From an uncultured Finegoldia sp. (lineage in GTDB: Bacteria; Bacillota; Clostridia; Tissierellales; Peptoniphilaceae): 46,693 nucleotides of DNA. The DNA lies in NCBI RefSeq assembly GCF_947252345.1, contig NZ_CAMXVC010000010.1:1-46693 (forward strand). Direction: 5' to 3'. This document shows, in pieces, positions 40,522 to 46,693 of this stretch; the first letter of the stretch is position 1, and the number at the start of each line of letters is the position of its first letter. Made by a program: the position numbers and the translations under genes. A model generated the notes under the pieces. The model had not been told where the DNA came from. It did no database searches and saw only the letters and a list, made by a program, of their open reading frames with translations.

Positions 40522-41901
40522 ATGTTCATAAATTTAAACGACGAGGATTATTTGTACAATCAAATTTACAATTCCATCAAAGAAAAAATTAACACCAAAC
40601 AATTGAAGACCAACGACAAGCTCCCTTCCATCAGAAAATTGTCGAACGAGCTGAATATTTCGATAAACACCGTTTCGAATGCGTATTACCAATTGGAAAA
40701 AGAGGGCTACATTCGTTCCAGTGAGAGAAGCGGTTTTTTTGTCGAAAAATCCGGAAATATTTTGCTAAACGATTCCGTTTTTGATGACTGCGATATGATT
40801 GTTGACGAAAAGGATGATTTCAAATACGACTTTTCATTTTCGGGCGTTGACAAATCCTGTTTCAAATACAAGCAAATCAGAAAAGCTTTCAAGGATTCAA
40901 TTAATGAAGATGATGATGCCATCCTGGGAAATGTCGACGGGCTTGGGCTTTTTTCGTTGAGGCGTTCGATTGCAAATTATTTAAAAAATTTCCGTGAAAT
41001 AATCGTCAATCCCAACCAAATCGTCGTCAGTTCCGGCAGCAACGAGTTGTTGATTTTGATTAAAAATCTTCTCAACAATCCTGTTTTTGGCTTTGAAAAT
41101 CCAGGATACGCTTATCACGGAATTGGCTTTTACAACAATTTCATCAGCAGAGCAATTGCAGTGAACGAAGATGGAATTGATATAGATTTTCTGAAACAAA
41201 CAGATGCAGATGTTGTGAGCGTGACTCCTTCTCATCAGTTTCCGACTTCTGCGATTATGCCGGTTAACAACAGGATTGATTTGCTGAATTGGGCGTATTG
41301 TAAAGATGACCGCTACATTATCGAAGATGACTACGACGCTGAATTTAAGTACAAGCTGCGTCCAATCGCTCCGTTGAAGACGTTGGATGTGAATGATAGA
41401 GTGATTTACATTGGAAATTTCTCCCGTACTGTGACTCCGGCTATGCGTGTGAGTTTTATGGTGTTGCCTAAAAATTTGATGAACAAATTTCATCGTATGT
41501 TGAAATCCGAGAGATGTCCTGTGTCGATTTTCGTTCAATCTGCACTGTCCAAGTTCATCGACAGCGGTGATTTTGAAAAGCAAATCAACCAGATGAAAAA
41601 GGTGTATTCGAAGAAATACGAGATTATTTTCTCGAAGATTAGTGAATTAAAATACGTTGATTTCGAAAAAACCGACTGCGGAACATCCGTCGTGATAAAA
41701 GTCGACAAGAGAATTGATAATGAAATGCTGTTGAAAAATTTGAGAAAAAAATCCGTTTTCATAGAATCCATTGACGATTATTACCTGGACAAAAACACGA
41801 ATACCAATGTTTTTTTGATTGGATTTGCGAAGATGAGCTACACCGATATTTCCGACGGAATGGATATTATCGTAGATGTTGTGAATAATCTTGTCAATTA
41901 G
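40522..41901 (+). CDS. MocR/GabR-type regulator (GntR domain plus aminotransferase-like domain) lacking the PLP lysine
   Basis: A 459-residue fusion. Residues 1-75 are a GntR winged helix (KLPSIRKLSNELNISINTVS, then YYQLEKEGYI). Residues about 100-459 are a fold-type I aminotransferase domain with EDDYDAEFKY (269-277), which contacts the cofactor ring. In MocR proteins PLP is held by a lysine in a FSKT motif; here the codon at that site is CGT, giving FSRT with Arg302. The protein may therefore bind PLP non-covalently, bind another ligand, or have lost effector sensing. The neighbouring genes are tldD (divergent) and pepD; no PLP-synthesis gene (pdxS/pdxT) is beside it, so a PdxR role is not supported. 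The start follows GGAGG. Confidence 0.88.
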   Translation: MFINLNDEDYLYNQIYNSIKEKINTKQLKTNDKLPSIRKLSNELNISINTVSNAYYQLEKEGYIRSSERSGFFVEKSGNILLNDSVFDDCDMIVDEKDDFKYDFSFSGVDKSCFKYKQIRKAFKDSINEDDDAILGNVDGLGLFSLRRSIANYLKNFREIIVNPNQIVVSSGSNELLILIKNLLNNPVFGFENPGYAYHGIGFYNNFISRAIAVNEDGIDIDFLKQTDADVVSVTPSHQFPTSAIMPVNNRIDLLNWAYCKDDRYIIEDDYDAEFKYKLRPIAPLKTLDVNDRVIYIGNFSRTVTPAMRVSFMVLPKNLMNKFHRMLKSERCPVSIFVQSALSKFIDSGDFEKQINQMKKVYSKKYEIIFSKISELKYVDFEKTDCGTSVVIKVDKRIDNEMLLKNLRKKSVFIESIDDYYLDKNTNTNVFLIGFAKMSYTDISDGMDIIVDVVNNLVN

Positions 41902-41930
41902 ATTACAAAATAATGTAAAAGAGTTATAAT
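41902..41930 (+). promoter_or_regulatory. promoter of pepD
   Basis: ATTACA (41902-41907), 17-base spacer, TATAAT (41925-41930), right after the preceding stop codon. Confidence 0.6.
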
Positions 41931-41959
41931 AAAATAAGAAAATAATTAGGAGGTTATTT

Positions 41960-43399
41960 ATGCAAAAATACGAAGATTTAGAACCAAAAAAAGTTTTTTA
42001 TTGGTTCAAACAGTTAAATAATATTCCTCGTGGTTCTGGAAACGAAAAAGCTGTGTCCGATTTTTTGGTTGATTTTGCAAAACAAAGAGGTTTGGAAGTT
42101 CACCAAGATTGTCTCAACAATGTCATCATCAAAAAAGATGCCACAAAAGGCTACGAAAATTCCGACGCAGTTATTTTGCAAGGACATATGGATATGGTCT
42201 GCGAGAAAGCCGACGATTCAAACCACGATTTCACAAAAGACCCTATCACAATGCACATTAAAGACGGATTTGTTTATGCAGATAACACGACTTTGGGAGC
42301 GGATGACGGAATTGCCGTTGCGTTCTGCTTGGCGATTTTGGACTCCGACGATGTATCTCATCCAAAATTAGAAGTTTTGATAACTACTGACGAAGAACGT
42401 GGAATGGACGGAGCAAACGCAGTGACGGCTGAGCACTTGAGCGGAACTCGTTTGTTGAACATCGACACGGAAGATGAGGGAGATTTTATTGTCAGCTGTT
42501 CCGGCGGTGCGAATGCAATCACAACTTTCAAAAGCGAAAAATCAGAAGGCTTGTCGAGAGCAATCGAGATTTCAATTTCTGGTTTGAACGGTGGTCATTC
42601 CGGCCTTGAAATTCAAAAGCAAAACAAAAACGCCATCAAAGTTATGGCGAGATTATTGAACAAAGTCGCTTTGGAAATGGATTTTAGATTGCAAGAAATA
42701 TCCGGCGGCTCTAAACACAATGCCATCGCAAAAAATGCCCACGCTGTGATAACTGTCGATGATTTGGAAAAAGCTATGAGCATTTTGAATGAAATCGGCG
42801 AGTACGTTCGTCACGAAGGAAGAAAAACTGACCCTAATTTCGTATTGGATATCAAAGAAACCACAGTAACTGATTTCTCCTATTCAAAAGAAACTTCTCA
42901 GTCAATCGTCAAGTTCTTGTATTTGTTAATCAACGATGTCATCTCAACTTCGCAAGACATCGAAGGTTTGGTTCAAACAAGTTCAAACGTCGGCATCGTC
43001 GAAGCAGACGACGAAAAAATCAAAGTAACTTGCTCTGTAAGAAGTTCAGTGAAAAGTGAGCTTCACAATATGTTCGACAAAATAAAATCATTGGCCTATT
43101 TGACTCACGGAACAACAGTCATCGAAAAAGAATACCCAGCTTGGGAATTCAACACAGAAAGTGAATTGGCAAAAATCGCCCCTAGTTTGTACGAAGAAAT
43201 GACTGGCAAAAAAGCCAACGTCACTGCAATTCACGCAGGTTTGGAATGCGGTTTGTTGAAAGGCGTACTTCCAAATTGCGATATGATTAGTTTCGGCCCA
43301 GATATTTTCGGTGCTCACACTCCGTTGGAACACTTGAAAATAGACTCTACACAGAGAATGTATGATTTCACGTTGAAATTATTAGAAAAATTAAAATAG
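41960..43399 (+). CDS. pepD: aminoacyl-histidine dipeptidase (PepD, peptidase family M20)
   Basis: A 479-residue cytoplasmic metallopeptidase. Zinc ligands and catalytic residues are visible: His in ILQGHMDMVCEK, Asp in LGADDGIAVA, the general-base Glu pair in TTDEERGMDGA, Asp in LNIDTEDEG and the late His in GAHTPLEHLKI. The inserted lid/dimerisation domain covers about residues 190-380 (GLNGGHSGLEI). It hydrolyses Xaa-His and other dipeptides such as carnosine. Length fits PepD (about 480-490). Together with the C69 enzyme at 12605-14071 it gives the organism two unrelated dipeptidases. The start follows AGGAGG, with its own promoter and a terminator shared with the converging lipoprotein gene. 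Confidence 0.93.
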   Translation: MQKYEDLEPKKVFYWFKQLNNIPRGSGNEKAVSDFLVDFAKQRGLEVHQDCLNNVIIKKDATKGYENSDAVILQGHMDMVCEKADDSNHDFTKDPITMHIKDGFVYADNTTLGADDGIAVAFCLAILDSDDVSHPKLEVLITTDEERGMDGANAVTAEHLSGTRLLNIDTEDEGDFIVSCSGGANAITTFKSEKSEGLSRAIEISISGLNGGHSGLEIQKQNKNAIKVMARLLNKVALEMDFRLQEISGGSKHNAIAKNAHAVITVDDLEKAMSILNEIGEYVRHEGRKTDPNFVLDIKETTVTDFSYSKETSQSIVKFLYLLINDVISTSQDIEGLVQTSSNVGIVEADDEKIKVTCSVRSSVKSELHNMFDKIKSLAYLTHGTTVIEKEYPAWEFNTESELAKIAPSLYEEMTGKKANVTAIHAGLECGLLKGVLPNCDMISFGPDIFGAHTPLEHLKIDSTQRMYDFTLKLLEKLK

Positions 43400-43408
43400 C
43401 AAAAAATT

Positions 43409-43438
43409 AAGGAAAGTTCTTTTTGATGAACTTTCCTT
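43409..43438. terminator. bidirectional terminator between pepD and the lipoprotein gene
   Basis: AAGGAAAGTTC and GAACTTTCCTT, 11 bp, 8-nt loop, with A-rich and T-rich flanks on both sides. Confidence 0.85.
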
Positions 43439-43444
43439 TTTTAA

Positions 43445-44134
43445 TTATTTGTATTCATGATTTTCTAAAACATGGATTAAATCTTCATTAGTTTCTTTAC
43501 TTTTTTGAACTTCAAACATTCCAATATATGAGTAAAAATCTAACACATCAATATCTTTTATCTTTTTATCTATCTCTGAATCCGATATGTTTTCCCCATT
43601 CATTATCAATGATTTTTTAAGATAATGTTTGATATCTTTTGGGGATAGTTTTGTTTGATAATTTCTCGATTCTATATTATCTTCATCCACTTCTTTTTCT
43701 ACGACATACCCATCCTTGTTTTCAGATATTAAAATCCTCATTATCGCGCCTTCTCCAGATTTTTGGTCCTTAGTAGAAATCCAGGTCTTCACCAAAACCA
43801 TAATTTTGTCTTTACTTTCAAACTTATCCAATATTTTCAACTCGGATAATTCATAATACTTGTAATCTGGTTTTTTAGCTAAAAATTTTTCAAGGTCAGC
43901 GCTAATTTTAACTTTATCTGCGTTTTTATCAATCTTGTAATATTTTTCAACTAAGAAAGCTTTTACAGTTTCGTTTATATTGGCTTTCTCCTTCTCGTCA
44001 ATGTCTACCTTTACTGTCTCATTTTTATTAGCTTTTGGCTCGTCAGTTTTAATCTCTTTTTTTTGACAAGACGATAAAAGTAGCGCCACCACAGCAACGA
44101 CTATCATCGCTTTTTTAAATTTACATATACCCAT
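43445..44134 (-). CDS. hypothetical lipoprotein
   Basis: A 229-residue exported lipoprotein of unknown function. Signal peptide 1-22 with lipobox LLLSSC (Cys23), then a Lys/Glu/Thr/Asn-rich linker in which NETVKV(D) and INETVKAF recur (residues 38-60). A mixed alpha/beta domain of about 165 residues follows, rich in Lys, Asp and Glu and without cysteine. It resembles NTF2-like or DUF4878-type lipoprotein domains only in general layout, and I do not assign it. The gene is monocistronic. The 257-base gap 44135-44391 upstream shows no secure promoter; it ends with the patB terminator. Confidence 0.75.
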   Translation of the reverse strand: MGICKFKKAMIVVAVVALLLSSCQKKEIKTDEPKANKNETVKVDIDEKEKANINETVKAFLVEKYYKIDKNADKVKISADLEKFLAKKPDYKYYELSELKILDKFESKDKIMVLVKTWISTKDQKSGEGAIMRILISENKDGYVVEKEVDEDNIESRNYQTKLSPKDIKHYLKKSLIMNGENISDSEIDKKIKDIDVLDFYSYIGMFEVQKSKETNEDLIHVLENHEYK

Positions 44135-44354
44135 TTCTGTTCCCTCATCTTTTATGATTTGATTTGTCCCTACATTCTGATTTTGGCACTAGTATTTTGA
44201 TTAAACAAAATCGATAATGCGTACAGCTTTTTTTCGCCTATTTTTAACATCTACCCTTCAATTTAATTTTAATTCCACTGCTTGTAAATATTTATTGTTG
44301 GTGAATTTATGCAAATTTCAACGCAACAACTGTAAGATAATTCTTTTGAAATAA

Positions 44355-44385
44355 AAATTCCGAAATCCAACGAGTTTCGGGATTT
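44355..44385 (-). terminator. terminator of the patB-like gene
   Basis: AAATTCCGAAA and TTTCGGGATTT pair over 11 bp with one imperfect position and a 9-nt loop, followed by T's on the minus strand. Confidence 0.7.
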
Positions 44386-44391
44386 TTGCTT

Positions 44392-45579
44392 CTATTTATA
44401 TATCTCTTTTAATAAATTGTCCAATCTCTCAAGTGCTTGTTCGATGACTTTCGTAGGAGCTGCGATATTAAATCTCAAAAATCCCTCGCAATTTCCAAAC
44501 GCCCTTCCATCTGTGAACACAAGATTTGCTTTTTCTGCGAGAATCTTGATTAGCTCATCGCTTGTCAAACCCAAACACCTGAAATCCATCCACATAACAT
44601 AAGTCGCTTGTAGTGGGTTGACGATGATTTTAGGGTATTTTCCCTTGAAGAAATCGTAGACTATTTTTTGGTTAGTGTCCAACACTTTTATCACTTCGTC
44701 GAGCCAATCTTCTGCCTTGTCAAATGAAATTCCAACAGCTTCAAGCCCCATAACATTGACATCCTTGCTCCTCATAACATCCAATGTTTGGTTGTATTTT
44801 TCTCTCATTGAAGGGTTGGAAATTATTGTATATCCACACAAAAGTCCTGCCAAATTAAACGATTTGCTGGCTGATTGACACACAACTACATTTTCCACCA
44901 ATTTTCTGTCCAATGACAACACAGAAGTGTGAGTGTTTCCCGGCATAACAATGTCTTGCCATATCTCGTCGACAACTACTGTGACATTGTTCTCATTGGC
45001 AATAGTAATCGCTTTTTCCAAATCGTCCTTGCTCCACAAAATCCCGCCAGGATTGTGAGGATTGCACAAAATCACCATTTTGTTCTCGTCCTTCTTGCAT
45101 TCTGATTCGAATTTTTCGAAATCAATCGAATAATGATTTGTCTCATCGCAAATAAGCGCAACATCATTCATAACCCTGTCGTTTTTTTCAACAGCAAGTC
45201 TGAACGGTCCGTAGACAGGTCTCATAATCATAACAGAATCGCCCTTTTCGCTAAAAGCACGAACAGCCGCAAAAAATCCATCGACAACAGAAGGAACTGG
45301 AACAATCCATTCTTTGTTTATAGTCGCATTGTGGCGTTTCTCATCCCATCTTACAATACTATCGAAAAATCTGTCAGTAGGAGCACAATAACCCAAAACC
45401 AAATTATCTAAGCGTTTCTTCAACCCATCTATGATTTGAGGTGCATTTTTAAATTCCATATCGGCAGCGCTGAAAGGAATAACATCCTTTTTCATATTTG
45501 GAAATTGTTCCGAGCGAATTTCCCACTTCCTAGAGCCCATTTCATTTCTATCGTACACCGTTTCAAAATCGTATTTCAT
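44392..45579 (-). CDS. patB: PatB/MalY-family cysteine-S-conjugate beta-lyase
   Basis: A 395-residue fold-type I PLP enzyme. The N-terminal KYDFETVYDRNEMGSRKWE and PFSAADMEFKNAP are typical of PatB/MalY. The cofactor lysine is in SQ-less form QSASKSFNLAGLLCGY; LCNPHNPGG, VVDEIWQD and FLRFNIAAP complete the PLP site. These enzymes cleave cystathionine or cysteine to give pyruvate, ammonia and a thiol or H2S. Some act as regulators instead, but all catalytic residues are kept here. Length is normal. The start follows AAGGAG; an extended -10 lies at 45611-45619. Confidence 0.9.
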   Translation of the reverse strand: MKYDFETVYDRNEMGSRKWEIRSEQFPNMKKDVIPFSAADMEFKNAPQIIDGLKKRLDNLVLGYCAPTDRFFDSIVRWDEKRHNATINKEWIVPVPSVVDGFFAAVRAFSEKGDSVMIMRPVYGPFRLAVEKNDRVMNDVALICDETNHYSIDFEKFESECKKDENKMVILCNPHNPGGILWSKDDLEKAITIANENNVTVVVDEIWQDIVMPGNTHTSVLSLDRKLVENVVVCQSASKSFNLAGLLCGYTIISNPSMREKYNQTLDVMRSKDVNVMGLEAVGISFDKAEDWLDEVIKVLDTNQKIVYDFFKGKYPKIIVNPLQATYVMWMDFRCLGLTSDELIKILAEKANLVFTDGRAFGNCEGFLRFNIAAPTKVIEQALERLDNLLKEIYK

Positions 45580-45610
45580 TTTAATCTCCTTTAATCATTT
45601 ATATATTTTT

Positions 45611-45619
45611 AGTATAACA
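45611..45619 (-). promoter_or_regulatory. extended -10 promoter of patB
   Basis: Minus-strand TGTTATACT, identical to the element before the MocR-type gene (40494-40502). It follows the mscL terminator directly. Confidence 0.6.
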
Positions 45620-45627
45620 CAAAACAA

Positions 45628-45647
45628 AAAGAGGGCATCCCCTCTTT
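45628..45647 (-). terminator. terminator of the hypothetical-mscL unit
   Basis: Perfect 8-bp stem AAAGAGGG with CCCTCTTT, 4-nt loop, then TTGTTTTG on the minus strand. Confidence 0.75.
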
Positions 45648-45652
45648 GTAAA

Positions 45653-46048
45653 TTATTCGTTCAATTGTGAAGTGCAATACGGACATCTAGTCGCAGTAAT
45701 ATCTATGTCTTTCTTGCAATAAGGACAAGGTTTTGTTGTAGTCACCGTCAATTGTTGCATTTTGCCCTTGAATTTTTCAATAGATTTGATGATGGCAAAA
45801 ACAACAAATGAAATTATCAAAAATTTAATGAAAGCGTCGATAAACAAACCGTATTGCAATTTAACTCCCAAAATATCAAGAGATAAATCCTTCAAATTAA
45901 TTCCAGCTATCAAAGCGCCAATAATAGGTCCAACCAAGCCGTTGATCAATCCATCCACCATTTGCTTGACAGCAGAACCCATAATCACTGCAACAGCAAG
46001 ATTTACAACGCTGTCTTTCATAATAAACTTTTTGAAATCTTCAAACAT
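45653..46048 (-). CDS. mscL: large-conductance mechanosensitive channel MscL with C-terminal zinc ribbon
   Basis: A 131-residue channel subunit releasing solutes on osmotic downshock. The N-terminal helix MFEDFKKFIMKDSVVNLAVA and first membrane helix (about 15-48, with the pore-lining AVAVIMGSAV) are canonical, as is the second helix (about 68-90, FIKFLIISFVVFAIIKSI). Instead of the usual charged coiled-coil tail (LLxEIRDLL), the protein ends in CPYC at 108-111 and CPYC at 122-125, a small zinc ribbon. Such tails occur in some other MscL proteins. The start is 12 bases after the preceding gene, so the two are probably co-transcribed. Confidence 0.93.
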   Translation of the reverse strand: MFEDFKKFIMKDSVVNLAVAVIMGSAVKQMVDGLINGLVGPIIGALIAGINLKDLSLDILGVKLQYGLFIDAFIKFLIISFVVFAIIKSIEKFKGKMQQLTVTTTKPCPYCKKDIDITATRCPYCTSQLNE

Positions 46049-46060
46049 AACTCAAAGCCT

Positions 46061-46507
46061 CTACTCGTTCATAAGTTTCTTCTTCTCTTTTTGCAAAAAA
46101 TAAACCTGCTTTTGCAACTCATTGATAGCGTGCTTACATCTTTTCTTGTTGGAATGAATTTGCATTTGAATGACAGAATCAAACAACTTATTGTCGAAAT
46201 AATCTAACAAGAAAAAAGTCCTCTTGTATCTGTACCCAACGCTCAAATCCTTATTCAAATCAATCATAATATTGTTGAATTTTCTAATCGCCAAGTCAGC
46301 TTTTTCCGATTGGCGCCTAGCCTTGTTCAAATTCGACCTCTTAATCATAGTTGTGATAGTCTTGCCCTTAAAAATATCAAAAACTCCCCAACCGGACGCC
46401 GTATTCAAATAAGATTGAACCTGCTTCAAACTCTCTATAGCAATTTCCCCAAGCTTAATAGCCTCGTTGACATTGTATAATCTAGACCCTACTTTTGCTC
46501 TCAACAT
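46061..46507 (-). CDS. hypothetical helical protein, co-transcribed with mscL
   Basis: A 148-residue, mostly helical protein without signal peptide or membrane segments. Two long amphipathic helices at the N-terminus (about 12-38) and after residue 55 flank GWGVFDIFKGKTITTMIKRS; similar WDxxxGG...MxKxS segments occur in uncharacterised Firmicutes proteins, but I cannot name the family. The C-terminal 40 residues are a Lys-rich coiled coil (ELQKQVYFLQKEKKKLMNE). The start follows AAGGAAG. It precedes mscL by 12 bases. Function unknown. Confidence 0.7.
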   Translation of the reverse strand: MLRAKVGSRLYNVNEAIKLGEIAIESLKQVQSYLNTASGWGVFDIFKGKTITTMIKRSNLNKARRQSEKADLAIRKFNNIMIDLNKDLSVGYRYKRTFFLLDYFDNKLFDSVIQMQIHSNKKRCKHAINELQKQVYFLQKEKKKLMNE

Positions 46508-46599
46508 AAAAATCTTCCTTTCATAAACTATTTATACCCCGAAAAAATATTCTCAACCAATAAAAACAAATAATAAATTTTTTTAAATGCAACGCAATA

Positions 46600-46629
46600 A
46601 AAAATCAACCACCGCAGTGATTGATTTTT
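46600..46629 (-). terminator. terminator of the gene running off the right edge
   Basis: On the minus strand AAAAATCAATCAC pairs with GTGGTTGATTTTT (one G-U), 4-nt loop, followed by an A/T-rich stretch. It lies 5 bases after the stop codon at 46635. Bases 46508-46599 hold only a weak promoter-like TATAAA for the hypothetical gene. Confidence 0.7.
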
Positions 46630-46634
46630 GCTCG

Positions 46635-46693
46635 TTATGGTCTTCCCATTTCAACTATTTTTTTCATATAATTGTCAAACATTCTGATTCCAT
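46635..46693 (-). CDS. 3' end of an unidentified gene (partial)
   Basis: The last 18 codons of a frame enter from the right edge: GIRMFDNYMKKIVEMGRP followed by TAA. The proper terminator just downstream supports a real gene end. Too short to identify. Confidence 0.55.
   Translation of the reverse strand, partial: GIRMFDNYMKKIVEMGRP

Noticed and set aside
40981..41583. Minus-strand frame of 200 codons opposite the MocR-type gene
   Set aside because: His/Ile/Arg-rich antisense frame with no start signal; the plus-strand gene is clear.
1..46693. tRNA, rRNA, transposase, integrase or phage genes
   Set aside because: None recognised on either strand; all large frames belong to identified or membrane/lipoprotein genes.

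Overview
The window is AT-rich, tightly packed chromosomal DNA with strong AGGAGG-type ribosome binding sites, TTGACA/TATAAT promoters (often extended TGnTATAAT), T-tract intrinsic terminators, a T-box leader, LRR/CWB2 surface-protein modules and lipoproteins of Firmicutes type. Together these suggest a low-GC anaerobic Gram-positive coccus of the Tissierellia/Peptoniphilaceae type (Finegoldia-like). The genus is inference from style and gene content, not proof. No rRNA, tRNA, CRISPR array, insertion sequence or prophage was seen.

Layout. 1-1713: a LysR regulator converging on a VTT-family membrane protein. 1815-12248 (minus strand): a purine operon in the order purC-purF-purN-purH-purD/L-purB, with purD and purL fused into one 1630-codon gene and purM and purE absent. 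It is preceded by a leader with a 51-codon small ORF whose stop codon abuts an intrinsic terminator. 12605-14413: a C69 dipeptidase and a lone AbrB-type protein. 14485-18001 (minus): a zinc-uptake operon (ZinT-like lipoprotein, ZnuA with an unusual internal insert, ZnuC, ZnuB) behind a Fur/Zur-like box. 18341-22241 (minus): a complete ECF transporter (S, T, A, A') translationally coupled to a nucleoside hydrolase, a layout that fits nucleoside or queuosine salvage. 22404-25016: Tex and a small membrane protein.

25184-30458 (plus): uridine kinase; tyrS behind a very compact T-box leader; then a lipid operon (cardiolipin synthase, DUF1624 membrane protein, diacylglycerol-kinase-like protein). 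30519-30600 (minus): a candidate small RNA with an anti-Shine-Dalgarno loop. 30750-34295 (minus): a large LRR/CWB2 surface protein whose promoter carries two Fur-like boxes. 34528-46693: a GT4 glycosyltransferase; a MATE transporter that seems to start at AUU or AUA; the TldD/TldE protease pair with a small membrane protein; a MocR-type regulator lacking the usual PLP lysine; PepD; a lipoprotein; a PatB/MalY C-S lyase; MscL with a C-terminal zinc ribbon; a hypothetical protein; and the 3' end of one more gene.

Themes: nucleotide synthesis and salvage (pur operon, nucleoside hydrolase/ECF, udk), metal-controlled envelope functions (Zn uptake, Fur-box surface protein), peptide turnover (two dipeptidases, TldD/E) and membrane lipids. 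The most unusual items are the PurD-PurL fusion with pathway gaps, the small-ORF attenuator before purC, the compact T-box, the anti-SD hairpin RNA, the non-canonical MATE start and the lysine-less MocR protein.
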